Numbered from the stretch's first letter, positions 8,344 through 17,669 are shown. The stretch is 64,000 nt of DNA from a bacterium (GCA_026708055.1 JAPOVS010000075.1:59551-123550); one strand, 5' to 3'. The notes: generated by a model from the sequence alone, not told the origin. A program made the numbers and translations.

Positions 8344-11300
8344 ATGAGTTCTGAGGACCAAGGGATTCCCGGCGAGGCGAGGCGGCTGCTGATCGAGGAG
8401 TGGCTGCCGGTGGCCGAGCTGGGAATCGAGTCGGTGCGGGAGCGCGCCGCGGCCAGCGCACTACCGCCGCTCTACTTCCTTCACGTCTGGTGGGCACGGC
8501 GCCCGCTGGTGGCCAGCACGGGCGCGGTGCTGGCCGGCCTGCTGCCCGCCTGGAGTACCGAGTTAGCCCGACGATTCCCGGGCCGAGCCGAACTGGCCAC
8601 CGAGGAGGCCTACCGCAAGTGGTTCCTGGAACTATGCGGCATCCTCGGCGACCCAGTAACTGCAGATCGCCTGATGCGCGCGGCCAAGGCGTCCGGTCGT
8701 CGGATTCCGAATCCCTACACCTACAAGCAGGCGTACAAGAACAACCCCGAAGTCGATCATCTGAGGCTGGTTCACGAGGTCTTGAGCGTCACCTGGGGCG
8801 TCCTGCCAGCGGTGCTTGACCCAACTGCCGGCGGTGGCTCCATCCCGTTTTCGGCAACACGCTCACGGCTGCCAACGACAGCAAACGACCTCAACCCTGT
8901 GGCCGCTGCCGTGGTCCGCGCCGGAGTGGAACTCCCCGACCGCTTCGGCCCCGAGTTGCTGCCCGACCTGCGCCATTGGGGAGAACTGATCGTGAGGAGG
9001 CTACGACAACGCCTTGAGCGGTTCTTCCCCTCGCTGGACGGCGAGAAAGCCGCCACCTACATCTTCGCCCGGACGGTTGTATGTCCTCGCACGGGGACGT
9101 TGGTGCCGCTCGTGGGTGACTGGTCGTTGCGGCGCGACAAGGCGCCCGTGGCGGTGCGGCTGGTCACCTGGCGAGACGGGCGGGAGTTGGAGGGGCCCGA
9201 GTTCGAGATCACCGCGGGCGGCGACATCGACTTCGACCCCAAGGGCGAGGCCACCTGGAACCGCGGCAAGGGGGTGTCGCCGTGGGACGGCCTCGCCATC
9301 GACTCCGGCTACATCAAGGCCGAGGCGCAGGCGGGGCGGATGGGCGAGGTGCTGTACGCCGTGGCGATACGCACACCGAAGGGCCGCGGCTTCCGGGCGC
9401 CCACCGAGGTGGACCTCGAGGCACTGGCCGCCGCCGAGGCGGAACTGCAGCGCCTGCTCCCGACCTGGGAACGCGACGACGTGCTGCCGAACGAGCGCAT
9501 CCCCGACGGCAACAAGACCCGCGAGCCGCACAACTACGGCATGCCGCGGTGGCGGGACATGTTCACGCCGCGGCAACTCTTGGTACACGGCAGCTTCACC
9601 GAGGAGTACCGCCGGCTGATCCCCGAGGTGCGGGCCGTTATCGCCGACCGGGACCGGGCCGACGCCGTGCTCGCCCTGCTGGCCATGATGCAAGCAAAGG
9701 CACTGAACTGGGACTCCCGACTCGCGAGTTGGGATGCTTCTCGGGACAAAATCCGCTCGGTGTTCGACAGCCACAACTATGCCTTCAAGAACACCTTCGC
9801 CGAGTTCGAGGCGGGCACCGAGCTGTTCGCCTGGACGTTCAAGCAGCTCCTCGACGCCTACGGCGAGATCGCCCGGCTGCTCGGCGGCGACAGCGAACCG
9901 CGGCAAACCCTGACCGGCGACTCCCGCCGCCCGGCCGCAGCGGCAGACGCCGCCCCCGCAGGCGACACCGAGTTCCGGCCGACCCTGACCGGCGAACCCG
10001 ACGCCGGGCCAGCGAGGGAGGGCGGCCCCGACGGCCTTCCGGGCGGCCCTTCACCCGCACGAGTGCCGTCGACCGCCGCAGCGACCGTCAGCGTCACCTG
10101 CGCCAATGCGGGCAACCTGGCGCACCTGGCCGACCGCAGCGTGGCGCTGGTGTGCATTGATCCTCCCTACTACGACAACGTGATGTACGCCGAACTCTCC
10201 GACTTCTTCTACGTGTGGGAGAAACGGACCCTGGGCCGGCTATGGCCGGAGCTGTTCGCTGCCGAGTTCACGAACAAGCACGACGAGGCCGTAGCCAACG
10301 TGGCCCGCTTCGCCGCCACGGGCCGCCGCGCCAAGGGTCTCGCCGACACCGACTACACCAACAAGATGGCGGCCATCTTCAGCGAGTGCCGCCGAGTGCT
10401 GCGGCCCGACGGGGCCATGGTCGTGATGTTCACCCACAAGCGCGCCGAGGCCTGGGACAGCCTGGGCGCCGCCCTACTGCAGGCGGGCTTCAGCATCGGT
10501 GCCTCGTGGCCGGTACACACCGAGAGCGAGCAGTCGCTGCACATCGCCCGCCAGAACGCCGTCAAATCGACCATCTTCCTGGCCTGCCGCCCCCGCCCGG
10601 CGCGGGCAAGCGGCGACCGGGTGTACCTCGACGACATCGAGCCCGACATCCGCGCTGCCGCGGCGGCTGCCCTCGAGCGCTCCTACGCCGCGGGCCTCAG
10701 CGGCGTGGACCTGCTGTTGAGCACCTACGGCCCGGCCCTGTCGGAGCTGTCGAAGCACTGGCCCGTATATGCCGCTGAGGCCGACGCAGACGGCGCCTCC
10801 CGGCTGCTGCGGCCCGAGGAGGCCCTGGACGTGGCCCGCGCCGAGGTGACCCGCCGCCTGCGGGGCGCGCTGGCGGGGCGCGAGATCGACTTCGACCCGA
10901 TGACCGATTTCGCCGTCATCGCCTGGAGCACCTTCGGCGCCCGCAAGTTCCCCTTCGACGAGGCCCGCCGGTTGGCGCTGGCCACCGGCGGCCTGGAGAT
11001 CCGCGAGTTGGAACGCCACCGGGTGCTGGCCGCCAGCAAGGGCACCGTGGAACTGCTGGAGCCGCGGCGGAGGCTGCGACGGCGAGCGGGGGCACCTGGC
11101 GGGGTGGAACCTGAGGCCGCGTCGTTCGGCGTGCTGCTCGACGCGGTACACACCGCGCTCTGGATCACCTCCGAGGACGGCCCGGGCGCCGCCAAGCGCT
11201 GGCTCGAAAGCCGCGGCCTCGGCGGCGACCACCGCTTCGAGACGTGCCTGCAGGCCCTCGTCCGAGCGGTCCCCCGCTCGCGCACCCGCGGCGGCTGGAA

Positions 11301-11427
11301 CATCCCCGAGGCCGAACTGCTGGACCGACTGGTGAGCGCCTACTTCCCCAACATCGAGGTGCCCTCGGACGATGTCACCGAACTGGTGGAGAAGCAGACC
11401 GTGTTCGAATATGTCTCGACACCCTGA
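8344..11427 (+). CDS. DUF1156 domain DNA methyltransferase (Hma-like defence locus)
   Basis: A 1027-aa S-adenosylmethionine-dependent DNA methylase. The N-terminal DUF1156 region reads LPPLYFLHVWWARRPL. The SAM-binding motif is LDPTAGGGSIPFSATR at about residue 157, and the catalytic motif is IDPPYYDN at about 605-612, typical of N6-adenine or N4-cytosine methylases. A later segment, RVLRPDGAMVVMFTHKRAEAW, matches the conserved strand of such enzymes. It probably marks host DNA so that the ATPase and helicase partners spare it; this role is inferred from related systems. It is the one large gene of the island that is intact here. The helicase start follows 29 bases after its stop. Confidence 0.92.
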   Translation: MSSEDQGIPGEARRLLIEEWLPVAELGIESVRERAAASALPPLYFLHVWWARRPLVASTGAVLAGLLPAWSTELARRFPGRAELATEEAYRKWFLELCGILGDPVTADRLMRAAKASGRRIPNPYTYKQAYKNNPEVDHLRLVHEVLSVTWGVLPAVLDPTAGGGSIPFSATRSRLPTTANDLNPVAAAVVRAGVELPDRFGPELLPDLRHWGELIVRRLRQRLERFFPSLDGEKAATYIFARTVVCPRTGTLVPLVGDWSLRRDKAPVAVRLVTWRDGRELEGPEFEITAGGDIDFDPKGEATWNRGKGVSPWDGLAIDSGYIKAEAQAGRMGEVLYAVAIRTPKGRGFRAPTEVDLEALAAAEAELQRLLPTWERDDVLPNERIPDGNKTREPHNYGMPRWRDMFTPRQLLVHGSFTEEYRRLIPEVRAVIADRDRADAVLALLAMMQAKALNWDSRLASWDASRDKIRSVFDSHNYAFKNTFAEFEAGTELFAWTFKQLLDAYGEIARLLGGDSEPRQTLTGDSRRPAAAADAAPAGDTEFRPTLTGEPDAGPAREGGPDGLPGGPSPARVPSTAAATVSVTCANAGNLAHLADRSVALVCIDPPYYDNVMYAELSDFFYVWEKRTLGRLWPELFAAEFTNKHDEAVANVARFAATGRRAKGLADTDYTNKMAAIFSECRRVLRPDGAMVVMFTHKRAEAWDSLGAALLQAGFSIGASWPVHTESEQSLHIARQNAVKSTIFLACRPRPARASGDRVYLDDIEPDIRAAAAAALERSYAAGLSGVDLLLSTYGPALSELSKHWPVYAAEADADGASRLLRPEEALDVARAEVTRRLRGALAGREIDFDPMTDFAVIAWSTFGARKFPFDEARRLALATGGLEIRELERHRVLAASKGTVELLEPRRRLRRRAGAPGGVEPEAASFGVLLDAVHTALWITSEDGPGAAKRWLESRGLGGDHRFETCLQALVRAVPRSRTRGGWNIPEAELLDRLVSAYFPNIEVPSDDVTELVEKQTVFEYVSTP

Positions 11428-11456
11428 CGTAGGCCGTCGGGGGGCCGGCGGCACCC

Positions 11457-13529
11457 ATGAAGCCGGACTCGCGGCGAGTCAGTTCCGCCGGTTCGGTCCG
11501 GCCCACCGGCGCGTCGTACACCCGCGGCCCGGTTCCTGAGTTGCCGGTGAGCCCAGAAGGTCTGAGCGGCGACGGTTTCCGGGGCCTGCACCTCGACACC
11601 GGCTACGACTCCACCGGCGACCCGCTGGGGCGGTTCTACGTGCCGGTGCTGCGCCGGGCGGTGCGCTACGACCGGGTGGCGGGCTACTTCATGTCTTCGG
11701 CGTTCGCCACCGCGGCGGCGGGACTGGCCCGCTTCATCGCCAACGACGGCACGGTGCGCCTGCTGGTGGGCACCCGGCTGAGCCCTGCCGACTGCGCGGC
11801 GCTGCAGGGTCAGGGCAGCCTCGAGGAGACCCTGGAGCGCTGCCTGCTGGCCGGCGACGATCTCGGCGGCGCCCCTGCCGAGGACATCGTGGCCCGGCAC
11901 CGCTTGGAGGTGATCGCCTGGCTGGTGCGGCGGGGCCGGCTGTCGATCCGAGTGGGGCTTCCGTGCGACCGCCGCGGCAACCTGCTGCCTGCCGCCTCGC
12001 ACGAGGCGCAGCGCTACTTCCACCCCAAGTGGGGCGTGCTGACCGACGCGGCCGGCGACCGCGTGGCCTTCGGCGGCAGCATCAACGAGTCCGCCTCGGG
12101 CTGGCAGGGCAACTTCGAGCGCTTCACGGTGTACTGCTCGTGGAAGCCTTCGACCTGGCACGACTACGGCCAGCCGCACGCGGACGACTTCGAGCGGCTC
12201 TGGCGCGGCGACCGTCTGGGTGGCAACGACGCCAGCGGCTGGCGCAGCGTGCCGCTGCCCGAGGCCGCGCAGGCCCGGCTGCTGGACCTGCTTCCCGACG
12301 ACGACTACACGCCGGCAGCCCGCGACCCGCTGGAGCCGCCGCCCGCTCCCGAACCGTCGCCGGGCGACCGGGCACTGGCCGAGGCTGTCCGGGCCGCGCC
12401 CGGTACCCGCACCGGCGTGGGCCTGGCCTCGGCGGGGCTTCAGCCGTGGCCGCACCAACTCGCCATCGCCCGGCGCATCACCGACGACTGGCCCCGCTCG
12501 TACCTGCTGGCCGACGAGGTGGGGCTCGGCAAGACCATCGAAACCGGCCTGGTGCTGCGCGAGCTGCTGCTGTCGGGGCGCATCCGAACCGCCCTGCTGC
12601 TGGTGCCGGCCTCGCTGCTGACGCAGTGGCAGGAGGAGCTGGCCGAGAAGTTCCTGCTCCGGGTGCCGTACCTCGACGGCCGCCGCTTGCACCACCCCGA
12701 CGGCGCCAGCGAGCCGGTGGGCGGCGGCGCGGACCGCTGGCGGGCCGCACCGGTGCTGCTGGCCTCCTCGCACCTGGCGCGGCGCGCCGGCGAGCGCGCC
12801 AACCTGCTGGGGGGGCCGGGCTGGGACCTGGTGTTCTGCGACGAGGCCCACCACGCCCGCCGCCGCGGCACCGCCACCGGCGGCAGCCCCAACAACCTGC
12901 TGGCGCTGCTACAGGCACTGGTGCGCGGCGACATGTGCCAGGCGCTGCTGCTGGCCACGGCCACCCCGCTGCAGTCCGGCAGCGCCGACCTGTGGGACCT
13001 GCTGGAGCTCTGCGGGCTGCCGCCGGGCTGGAGCGACGGGCCGCACGCCCTGGACCGCTACTTCAGGGAGCTGCAGGACCCGTTCACCTCTAGGGACTGG
13101 AGCTACCTGAAGGAGATGCTGAGCGCCCAGGTGGCCGCCGGGGGGATCAACAGCGACGCCTGGGGCGAGATCAAGCAGCGGCTCGACTGGGCCTCCGCCG
13201 GTCGCCTGGAGAGCTTCGCCCGCTTCGGCCTGCTGCGCTCGGAGCGGGCCGCCATCCCCACCGAGCAGCGCCCGCTGTGGGACGAGTGGCTGCGGGCCAA
13301 CACCCCGGTGCGCCGCCGGGTGTTCCGCACCACCCGCGCGACGCTGAAGGCCTACCGGCGGAACGGCCTGCTGGACGCCGCCACGGTCATCCCCGACCGC
13401 CACGTACACGACGAGTTCCTGAGCCTCGGGGAGGCCCGGCCCCTCTACGACCGCATCGACGACTACATCGGACGCCACTACGACGCCTACCTGGCAGCCG
13501 GGGGGCCTCGGCGCCGCTGGGGTTCATAA
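11457..13529 (+). CDS. Phospholipase-D/SNF2-type helicase, 5' part of a frameshifted gene
   Basis: The N-terminal domain has a phospholipase-D type motif, HPKW...AFGGSINES (about residues 189-210), often a nuclease or DNA-binding module. A superfamily 2 helicase core follows: Walker A ADEVGLGKTIETG (about 352), DEAH box FCDEAHHARR (about 462) and motif III LLATATPL (about 500). The good reading ends near YLAAGG at 13500-13505, a run of six G. The protein then leaves its frame and stops at 13529 after a few residues. The missing helicase half continues at 13502 in another frame. The first 30 residues are weak, so a start nearer LPVSPEGL is possible. Confidence 0.88.
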   Translation: MKPDSRRVSSAGSVRPTGASYTRGPVPELPVSPEGLSGDGFRGLHLDTGYDSTGDPLGRFYVPVLRRAVRYDRVAGYFMSSAFATAAAGLARFIANDGTVRLLVGTRLSPADCAALQGQGSLEETLERCLLAGDDLGGAPAEDIVARHRLEVIAWLVRRGRLSIRVGLPCDRRGNLLPAASHEAQRYFHPKWGVLTDAAGDRVAFGGSINESASGWQGNFERFTVYCSWKPSTWHDYGQPHADDFERLWRGDRLGGNDASGWRSVPLPEAAQARLLDLLPDDDYTPAARDPLEPPPAPEPSPGDRALAEAVRAAPGTRTGVGLASAGLQPWPHQLAIARRITDDWPRSYLLADEVGLGKTIETGLVLRELLLSGRIRTALLLVPASLLTQWQEELAEKFLLRVPYLDGRRLHHPDGASEPVGGGADRWRAAPVLLASSHLARRAGERANLLGGPGWDLVFCDEAHHARRRGTATGGSPNNLLALLQALVRGDMCQALLLATATPLQSGSADLWDLLELCGLPPGWSDGPHALDRYFRELQDPFTSRDWSYLKEMLSAQVAAGGINSDAWGEIKQRLDWASAGRLESFARFGLLRSERAAIPTEQRPLWDEWLRANTPVRRRVFRTTRATLKAYRRNGLLDAATVIPDRHVHDEFLSLGEARPLYDRIDDYIGRHYDAYLAAGGPRRRWGS

Positions 13530-14749
13530 TGACCGTCTACCGCCGCCGCCTCACCTCCAGCTTCCGGGCCGTGCGCTGCTCGCTGCAACGCCGCCGGGAC
13601 GCCCTCGCCGGCGGGCGGGGGGCTGCGGCCCTGCTGGACACCGACGACCGGCACACCCTGGAAGGACAACAGGCCCTCGACGACCTGCCGGCCGCCGACG
13701 ACGGCGCACCCGACGGCGCACCCGGCGGAGGCGCGGCGCTGCGGGCGGAGATCGCCGAGCTGGACGACTTCATCTCCGCCCTCGACGACCTGCCGCCCGA
13801 CGAGCCGAAGATGGAGCGCCTGCGACAGCTCATCGCCGAAAGCCTCAACGGCGGGCATCGCACGCTCATCGTGTGTACCCAGTACTTCGACACGCTGGAC
13901 TACCTGCGTGAGCGTCTGCTCGCCACCTTCGGCCGCCAACTGATCTGCTATTTCGGCGGGCGGGGCGAACGCTGGAACGACGACGCCGGCACCTGGCAAC
14001 CCCTCGACAAGGAGCAGGTGAAGGAGCTGTTCCGGGCCGGCGAGGAGGTTCGCATCCTCATCGGCACCGACTCGATGTCCGAGGGCCTCAACCTGCAGAC
14101 CTGCGACAGGCTCATCAACTTCGACCTGCCCTGGAACTTCATGCGCGTCGAGCAGCGCATCGGCAGGGTGGACCGCATCGGCGGGCGCCCCGACGTGTAC
14201 GTCACCAACCTCTTCTACGAGGGCACCGTGGAGGACGACATCTACCGCCGCATCCGAGAAAGCCACGACTGGTTCAGCCACGTCGTCGGCAACGCGCAGC
14301 CGGTGCTGGCCGCTGCCGAGTCGGTCATCCAGCGCGCCGCAATGCGCCGCTGCGCCGACCTCGCCGCCACCGAGGCAGCAGTCAGCGAGGCCGCCGCCGA
14401 ACTCGGGGGCATCATCGACGGGCTCCGCGGCGCCCCCGTGGGGCTACACGACCTCGACGCCGTCCCCCGCCACGACACCGGCCTCCAACCGGAAATGACC
14501 CTGGATCAACTCGGCGGCACTCTGCGCGGCAGCGACGTACTGCAGCACCGCTTCGAGCCGCACCCCGACGTGGACGACGCCTGGCTCTTGACCGTGGACG
14601 GCCGGACCCACGCCGTCACCTTCGACCCCCGCGCCTACCAGGACATCACCGGCCTCCAACTACTCACCTGGGGCAGCCCCCTCTTGGAGCGCCTGCTCCA
14701 AGAGATCGCCCCCCACCCGGCGGATCCGGCGTCGTACTCGCCGCGGTAG
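13502..14749 (+). CDS. SNF2-type helicase, 3' part of the frameshifted gene
   Basis: Second RecA-like half of the helicase begun at 11457. It resumes as ASAPLGFIMTVYRRRLTSSF just after the six-G run. Later come the helicase motifs LIVCTQYFDTLDYLRE, GTDSMSEGLNLQ (motif V) and EQRIGRVDRIG (motif VI). The frame change equals one missing base: with seven G the two halves join into one protein of about 1100 aa. The only early in-frame ATG (13529) would make a separate C-terminal half without Walker A. The gene end carries one copy of a palindrome that is repeated just after the stop. Confidence 0.85.
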   Translation, partial: GASAPLGFIMTVYRRRLTSSFRAVRCSLQRRRDALAGGRGAAALLDTDDRHTLEGQQALDDLPAADDGAPDGAPGGGAALRAEIAELDDFISALDDLPPDEPKMERLRQLIAESLNGGHRTLIVCTQYFDTLDYLRERLLATFGRQLICYFGGRGERWNDDAGTWQPLDKEQVKELFRAGEEVRILIGTDSMSEGLNLQTCDRLINFDLPWNFMRVEQRIGRVDRIGGRPDVYVTNLFYEGTVEDDIYRRIRESHDWFSHVVGNAQPVLAAAESVIQRAAMRRCADLAATEAAVSEAAAELGGIIDGLRGAPVGLHDLDAVPRHDTGLQPEMTLDQLGGTLRGSDVLQHRFEPHPDVDDAWLLTVDGRTHAVTFDPRAYQDITGLQLLTWGSPLLERLLQEIAPHPADPASYSPR

Positions 14750-14778
14750 GTGGTCTCTTGGAGCGCCTGCTCCAAGAG
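14681..14778. repeat. Duplicated 24-base palindrome at the helicase gene end
   Basis: Two identical 24-base palindromes (arms CTCTTGGAG and CTCCAAGAG, 6-base loop) lie at 14681-14704, inside the last codons of the helicase gene, and at 14755-14778, just after its stop. Each is followed by a nearly identical GC-rich 14-mer. The second copy would again encode LLERLLQETAPHP followed by a stop, so this looks like a small tandem duplication of the gene's 3' end. The second hairpin could also act in transcript termination. Confidence 0.85.
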
Positions 14779-14888
14779 ACCGCCCCCCACCCCTGCTGAT
14801 CCTCCTCGCCGGTCGACGTTCCAGCGGGCCTCGACGACGAGCGCCGCGGCATCGGCCGTTCGTGTTCCCGCTCGGAGACCAGCGGCGC

Positions 14889-15287
14889 TCAGACGACGTG
14901 CACTCGGGCACCGGGCGCCTCGGCGCGGGCCAGGCGACGATCCGCGGTCAGCAGTTCGCAGTCGAGCGCCGCGGCGAGCGCCACGTAGAGCCCGTCGTAG
15001 AACCCGACGCTGTCCCGGAGCCGCCAAGCGGCCTCACACAGCGGCCCGGCATGGGGGTGGCGCACCTCCACCAGCGCCTCCCCCATACGGCGGGCACCGG
15101 CGGCGACCTCGGCGGCCAGTTTCCCGCGCAGGACCATTCGCCGCAGCGCCGATCCCAACTCGGCGTCCAAGAGGTGCGGGGCGTGCAGACTCCGCCCCTC
15201 CATGAGATCCAGCGCCCCGGACCCCTGCCCCGAGTCCTCGGTCACGGCCTTCACGAGGGCCGAGGCGTCGACGACGAGCGGGGTCAC
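14889..15287 (-). CDS. vapC: VapC-like PIN domain ribonuclease toxin
   Basis: A 132-aa PIN domain protein, probable sequence-specific RNase. Acidic residues of the active site are visible in LVVDASALVKA at the start, HLLDAELGSAL in the middle, and FYDGLYVALAAAL and LLTADRRLA near the end. The frame is open further upstream, but the GTG at 15287 puts the PIN motif at the N-terminus and overlaps the antitoxin stop by 4 bases, as is usual in such pairs. It lies tail to tail with the helicase gene of the defence island. Confidence 0.93.
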   Translation of the reverse strand: MTPLVVDASALVKAVTEDSGQGSGALDLMEGRSLHAPHLLDAELGSALRRMVLRGKLAAEVAAGARRMGEALVEVRHPHAGPLCEAAWRLRDSVGFYDGLYVALAAALDCELLTADRRLARAEAPGARVHVV

Positions 15288-15517
15288 AACCGATCGGCGG
15301 CGATGTCGGACAGCAGTTGGTCGGTGTCGACGGCGATGCCGTGGCGTGCCACATGCTCGCGTACTCGGTGGAACAGCTCGGCACGGTCCGGCGCGGCGGC
15401 CAGTCGCTCCACCTCGCCGCGCATGTACCCCTGAATCGACATCCCCGCGGCCCGAGCCCGGCGGCGAATCACCTCGTAGGCGTCCTCGGAGACGTCCCTG
15501 ATCTGAATCGTGGCCAT
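15284..15517 (-). CDS. vapB: VapB-like antitoxin (ribbon-helix-helix type)
   Basis: A 77-aa antitoxin. The N-terminus, MATIQIRDVSEDAYEVIRRR, is typical of the FitA/VapB ribbon-helix-helix DNA-binding fold, and the rest should wrap the VapC partner encoded directly after it. No ribosome site is present. A TACGAT box ends 6 bases before the ATG, which suggests a leaderless transcript. The palindrome GTAGCGCTAC overlaps that box and is a likely site for autoregulation. Confidence 0.92.
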   Translation of the reverse strand: MATIQIRDVSEDAYEVIRRRARAAGMSIQGYMRGEVERLAAAPDRAELFHRVREHVARHGIAVDTDQLLSDIAADRL

Positions 15518-15523
15518 TCACCC

Positions 15524-15536
15524 ATCGTAGCGCTAC
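15524..15536 (-). promoter_or_regulatory. vapBC promoter -10 box overlapping a palindromic operator
   Basis: On the minus strand TACGAT (15524-15529) ends 6 bases before the antitoxin ATG. The perfect palindrome GTAGCGCTAC (15527-15536) overlaps it, as expected for repression by the VapBC complex. No good -35 box was seen. Confidence 0.55.
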
Positions 15537-15629
15537 AACGCTAATTCAGCGCTGAAGCGACGATGGCTCCACGAGTGGCCTCCGAACCGAGCGCCGGCAC
15601 CTCTTGAGGTGTCCGCGGGCGGCACTCGG

Positions 15630-16376
15630 TCAGCCGCGGCCCACGAACGGCATGCTGTTGGCCATCACCGTCATCTGCAGGACGTTTGCGTCCGGGGGCA
15701 GTTCGGCCATGTAACGCACGGCCCGGGCCACGTCGGCGACGTCCATGAGCGGCTCGGGGCGCACCGAGCCGTCGGCCTGCGGCACGCCGGCCTCCATCCG
15801 GGCGGCCATCGGCGTGCGGGCGTTGCCGATGTCGATCTGCCCGACACAAATGCCGTGGGCGCGGCCCTCCAGCGACAGCGCCTTGGTGAGGCCCGTGACG
15901 GCGTGCTTGGTGGCGGTGTAGGGCGACGAGTACGGCCGGGGCGCGTGCGCCGAGAGCGAGCCGTTGTTGATGATGCGTCCGCCCGGGGGATCCTGGCGCT
16001 TCATGCGGGCGAATGCCGCCCGGGCGCACAGCCAGCTGCCGGTGAGGTTCACACCGACGACCCGCAGCCAGTCCTCCACCGGCAACTCGTCCACCGGCAC
16101 CGGCCTGGAACCGGCGCCGGCGTTGTTGAAGAGCACGTCCACCCGACCGAAGCGCTCGGTGACGGCGTCGAAAAGGCGCTCCACGTCGCCGGGCAGCGAG
16201 ACGTCGGCGGTCACCGCCAAGGTCTCGCCGCTGCACTGCGCCACCACCTGCTGCAGCAACTCGGCCCGCCGCCCGCACACCGCCACTGCCCAGCCTCCGG
16301 CGCTCAACTCCAGAGCGCTCGCCGCTCCGATGCCGGTGCCGCCACCGGTCACCACAGCCACCCGCCGCTCAGCCAC
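15630..16376 (-). CDS. SDR family NAD(P)-dependent oxidoreductase
   Basis: A 248-aa classical short-chain dehydrogenase/reductase. It shows the cofactor-binding TGGGTGIG near the N-terminus, the NNAGAG motif, a catalytic Ser in NGSLSAHAP, and the YTATK active-site Tyr/Lys. The substrate cannot be told. The open frame extends 100 residues upstream, but that part is Arg/Pro-rich noise; GTG at 16376 begins VAERRVAVVTGGG as expected. It is transcribed away from the Rieske genes. The shared 298-base gap (16377-16674) holds no other gene that I can support. A link to their pathway is possible from position only. Confidence 0.9.
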   Translation of the reverse strand: MAERRVAVVTGGGTGIGAASALELSAGGWAVAVCGRRAELLQQVVAQCSGETLAVTADVSLPGDVERLFDAVTERFGRVDVLFNNAGAGSRPVPVDELPVEDWLRVVGVNLTGSWLCARAAFARMKRQDPPGGRIINNGSLSAHAPRPYSSPYTATKHAVTGLTKALSLEGRAHGICVGQIDIGNARTPMAARMEAGVPQADGSVRPEPLMDVADVARAVRYMAELPPDANVLQMTVMANSMPFVGRG

Positions 16377-16674
16377 CCTGGCCTCCTCTGCCGTCTCGCC
16401 TGCCAGCTCCCGCGGGACACGGTAGCCCGCCGGAATCGGCGCCCTCCCGAAGCAGGAACCCGGCAGCGGGAACCCGGCGCCCCCGCGGTGCGACACGCAT
16501 CGGCACGACGGTGCCGGCGGCGGGCGTGCCGGCGTGACAAGCCTGGAGGATCGCCTCACGGATTCACGCCGATCCACAACCCGCCTAATGTTGAGACCCG
16601 CGGTCGAGGACTGCGATGCGGCGCCGCAGAGCGCGCGGGATCGCCGAGGATGCAGCGTCGGAGGGGAGGCAACC

Positions 16675-17655
16675 ATGCTGGATCGGGCATTGCGGCACTA
16701 CTGGCACCCGGTGGCCGTCTCCAGCGACGTTACGGCCGAACCGCAGCAGGTACGCCTGCTGGGCGAGCCCATCGTGCTGTACCGCGATGCCGACGGCCCG
16801 ATCGCGCTGGCCGACAAGTGCGTGCACCGGGGTGCGACCCTGTCGGCCGGGTGCATCCGCGACGGGGAACTCATGTGCCCCTACCACGGCTGGCAGTACG
16901 ACCGCACCGGCACGGTGACCTTCATCCCCGCGCTGGGGCCCGGCGGCAACATCCCCAGCCAGGCCCGGGTGCAGCGCCATCGCGTCCGCGAGCAGTACGG
17001 CGCGGTCTGGGTGGCCCTCGAGGAGCCGGTGGCCGACCCTCCGCCCTGGCCCGACGACGACTGGAACGACCCGGACCGGCGCGTGTTCATGGTGGGCACC
17101 TGGCGCTGGCAGGCCTCTGCCGGCCGGATGATGGAGAACGCCGCCGACTTCGCCCACTTCAACTTCGTGCACGCCGGGTTCACCGAGCTGGCCGACGGGC
17201 CCTTCATCAAACCTTTCGAGATCGAGCTCACCGGCGACGGCATGACCTACGCCTACGACGACAGCGTGCTGGTACGGGAGTACACCCTGCACCTCCCCTT
17301 CACACTGCACGACCGCAAGTCGGTGGTGGCGGCCACCGGCGGGATCACCTGGTCGGAGCAGGGCGACTCCCGCGCCGGCGATATCACCACCATCTCCTCG
17401 GTCGCCTCGCCCACCGACCGGACCGAGACGTTGATCTTCGTCTACCTGTCCCGCAATCACGCCCTCGACGTCCCCGACGAGGACTTCGCGGTCGGCTTCG
17501 ACGAGATCATGGAGCAGGACCGCATGGTCGTCGAGGACCAGGACCCGCTCGAGTTGCCGCTGGACCCGCGGGCGGAACTCCACCTCAAGGTGGCCGACGG
17601 CGCCTCGATCGTCTACCGCAGGCTGATGCGAGAACTAGTGGCCACCCACACCTAG
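16675..17655 (+). CDS. Rieske non-heme iron oxygenase, large (alpha) subunit, copy 1
   Basis: A 326-aa Rieske oxygenase of the aromatic-ring or O-demethylase (VanA-like) class. The [2Fe-2S] ligands are Cys49, His51, Cys68 and His71 (CVHRG...CPYHGW). The mononuclear iron site is visible as Asp159, His162 and His167 in DFAHFNFVH. It uses electrons from a reductase, not found in this window, to oxidise an unknown substrate. ATG at 16675 has a strong GAGGGGAGG ribosome site; the frame is open back to 16534, but that part is unlike the family. A close paralogue follows 14 bases after the stop. Confidence 0.92.
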   Translation: MLDRALRHYWHPVAVSSDVTAEPQQVRLLGEPIVLYRDADGPIALADKCVHRGATLSAGCIRDGELMCPYHGWQYDRTGTVTFIPALGPGGNIPSQARVQRHRVREQYGAVWVALEEPVADPPPWPDDDWNDPDRRVFMVGTWRWQASAGRMMENAADFAHFNFVHAGFTELADGPFIKPFEIELTGDGMTYAYDDSVLVREYTLHLPFTLHDRKSVVAATGGITWSEQGDSRAGDITTISSVASPTDRTETLIFVYLSRNHALDVPDEDFAVGFDEIMEQDRMVVEDQDPLELPLDPRAELHLKVADGASIVYRRLMRELVATHT

Positions 17656-17669
17656 CCGGAGGAAGGAAC

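Noticed and set aside
4588..14749. Classifying the island as DISARM or BREX
   Set aside because: No DrmA/DrmB pair and no PglZ or BrxL-like genes are present; the set ATPase-DUF1156-helicase fits Hma-like loci better.
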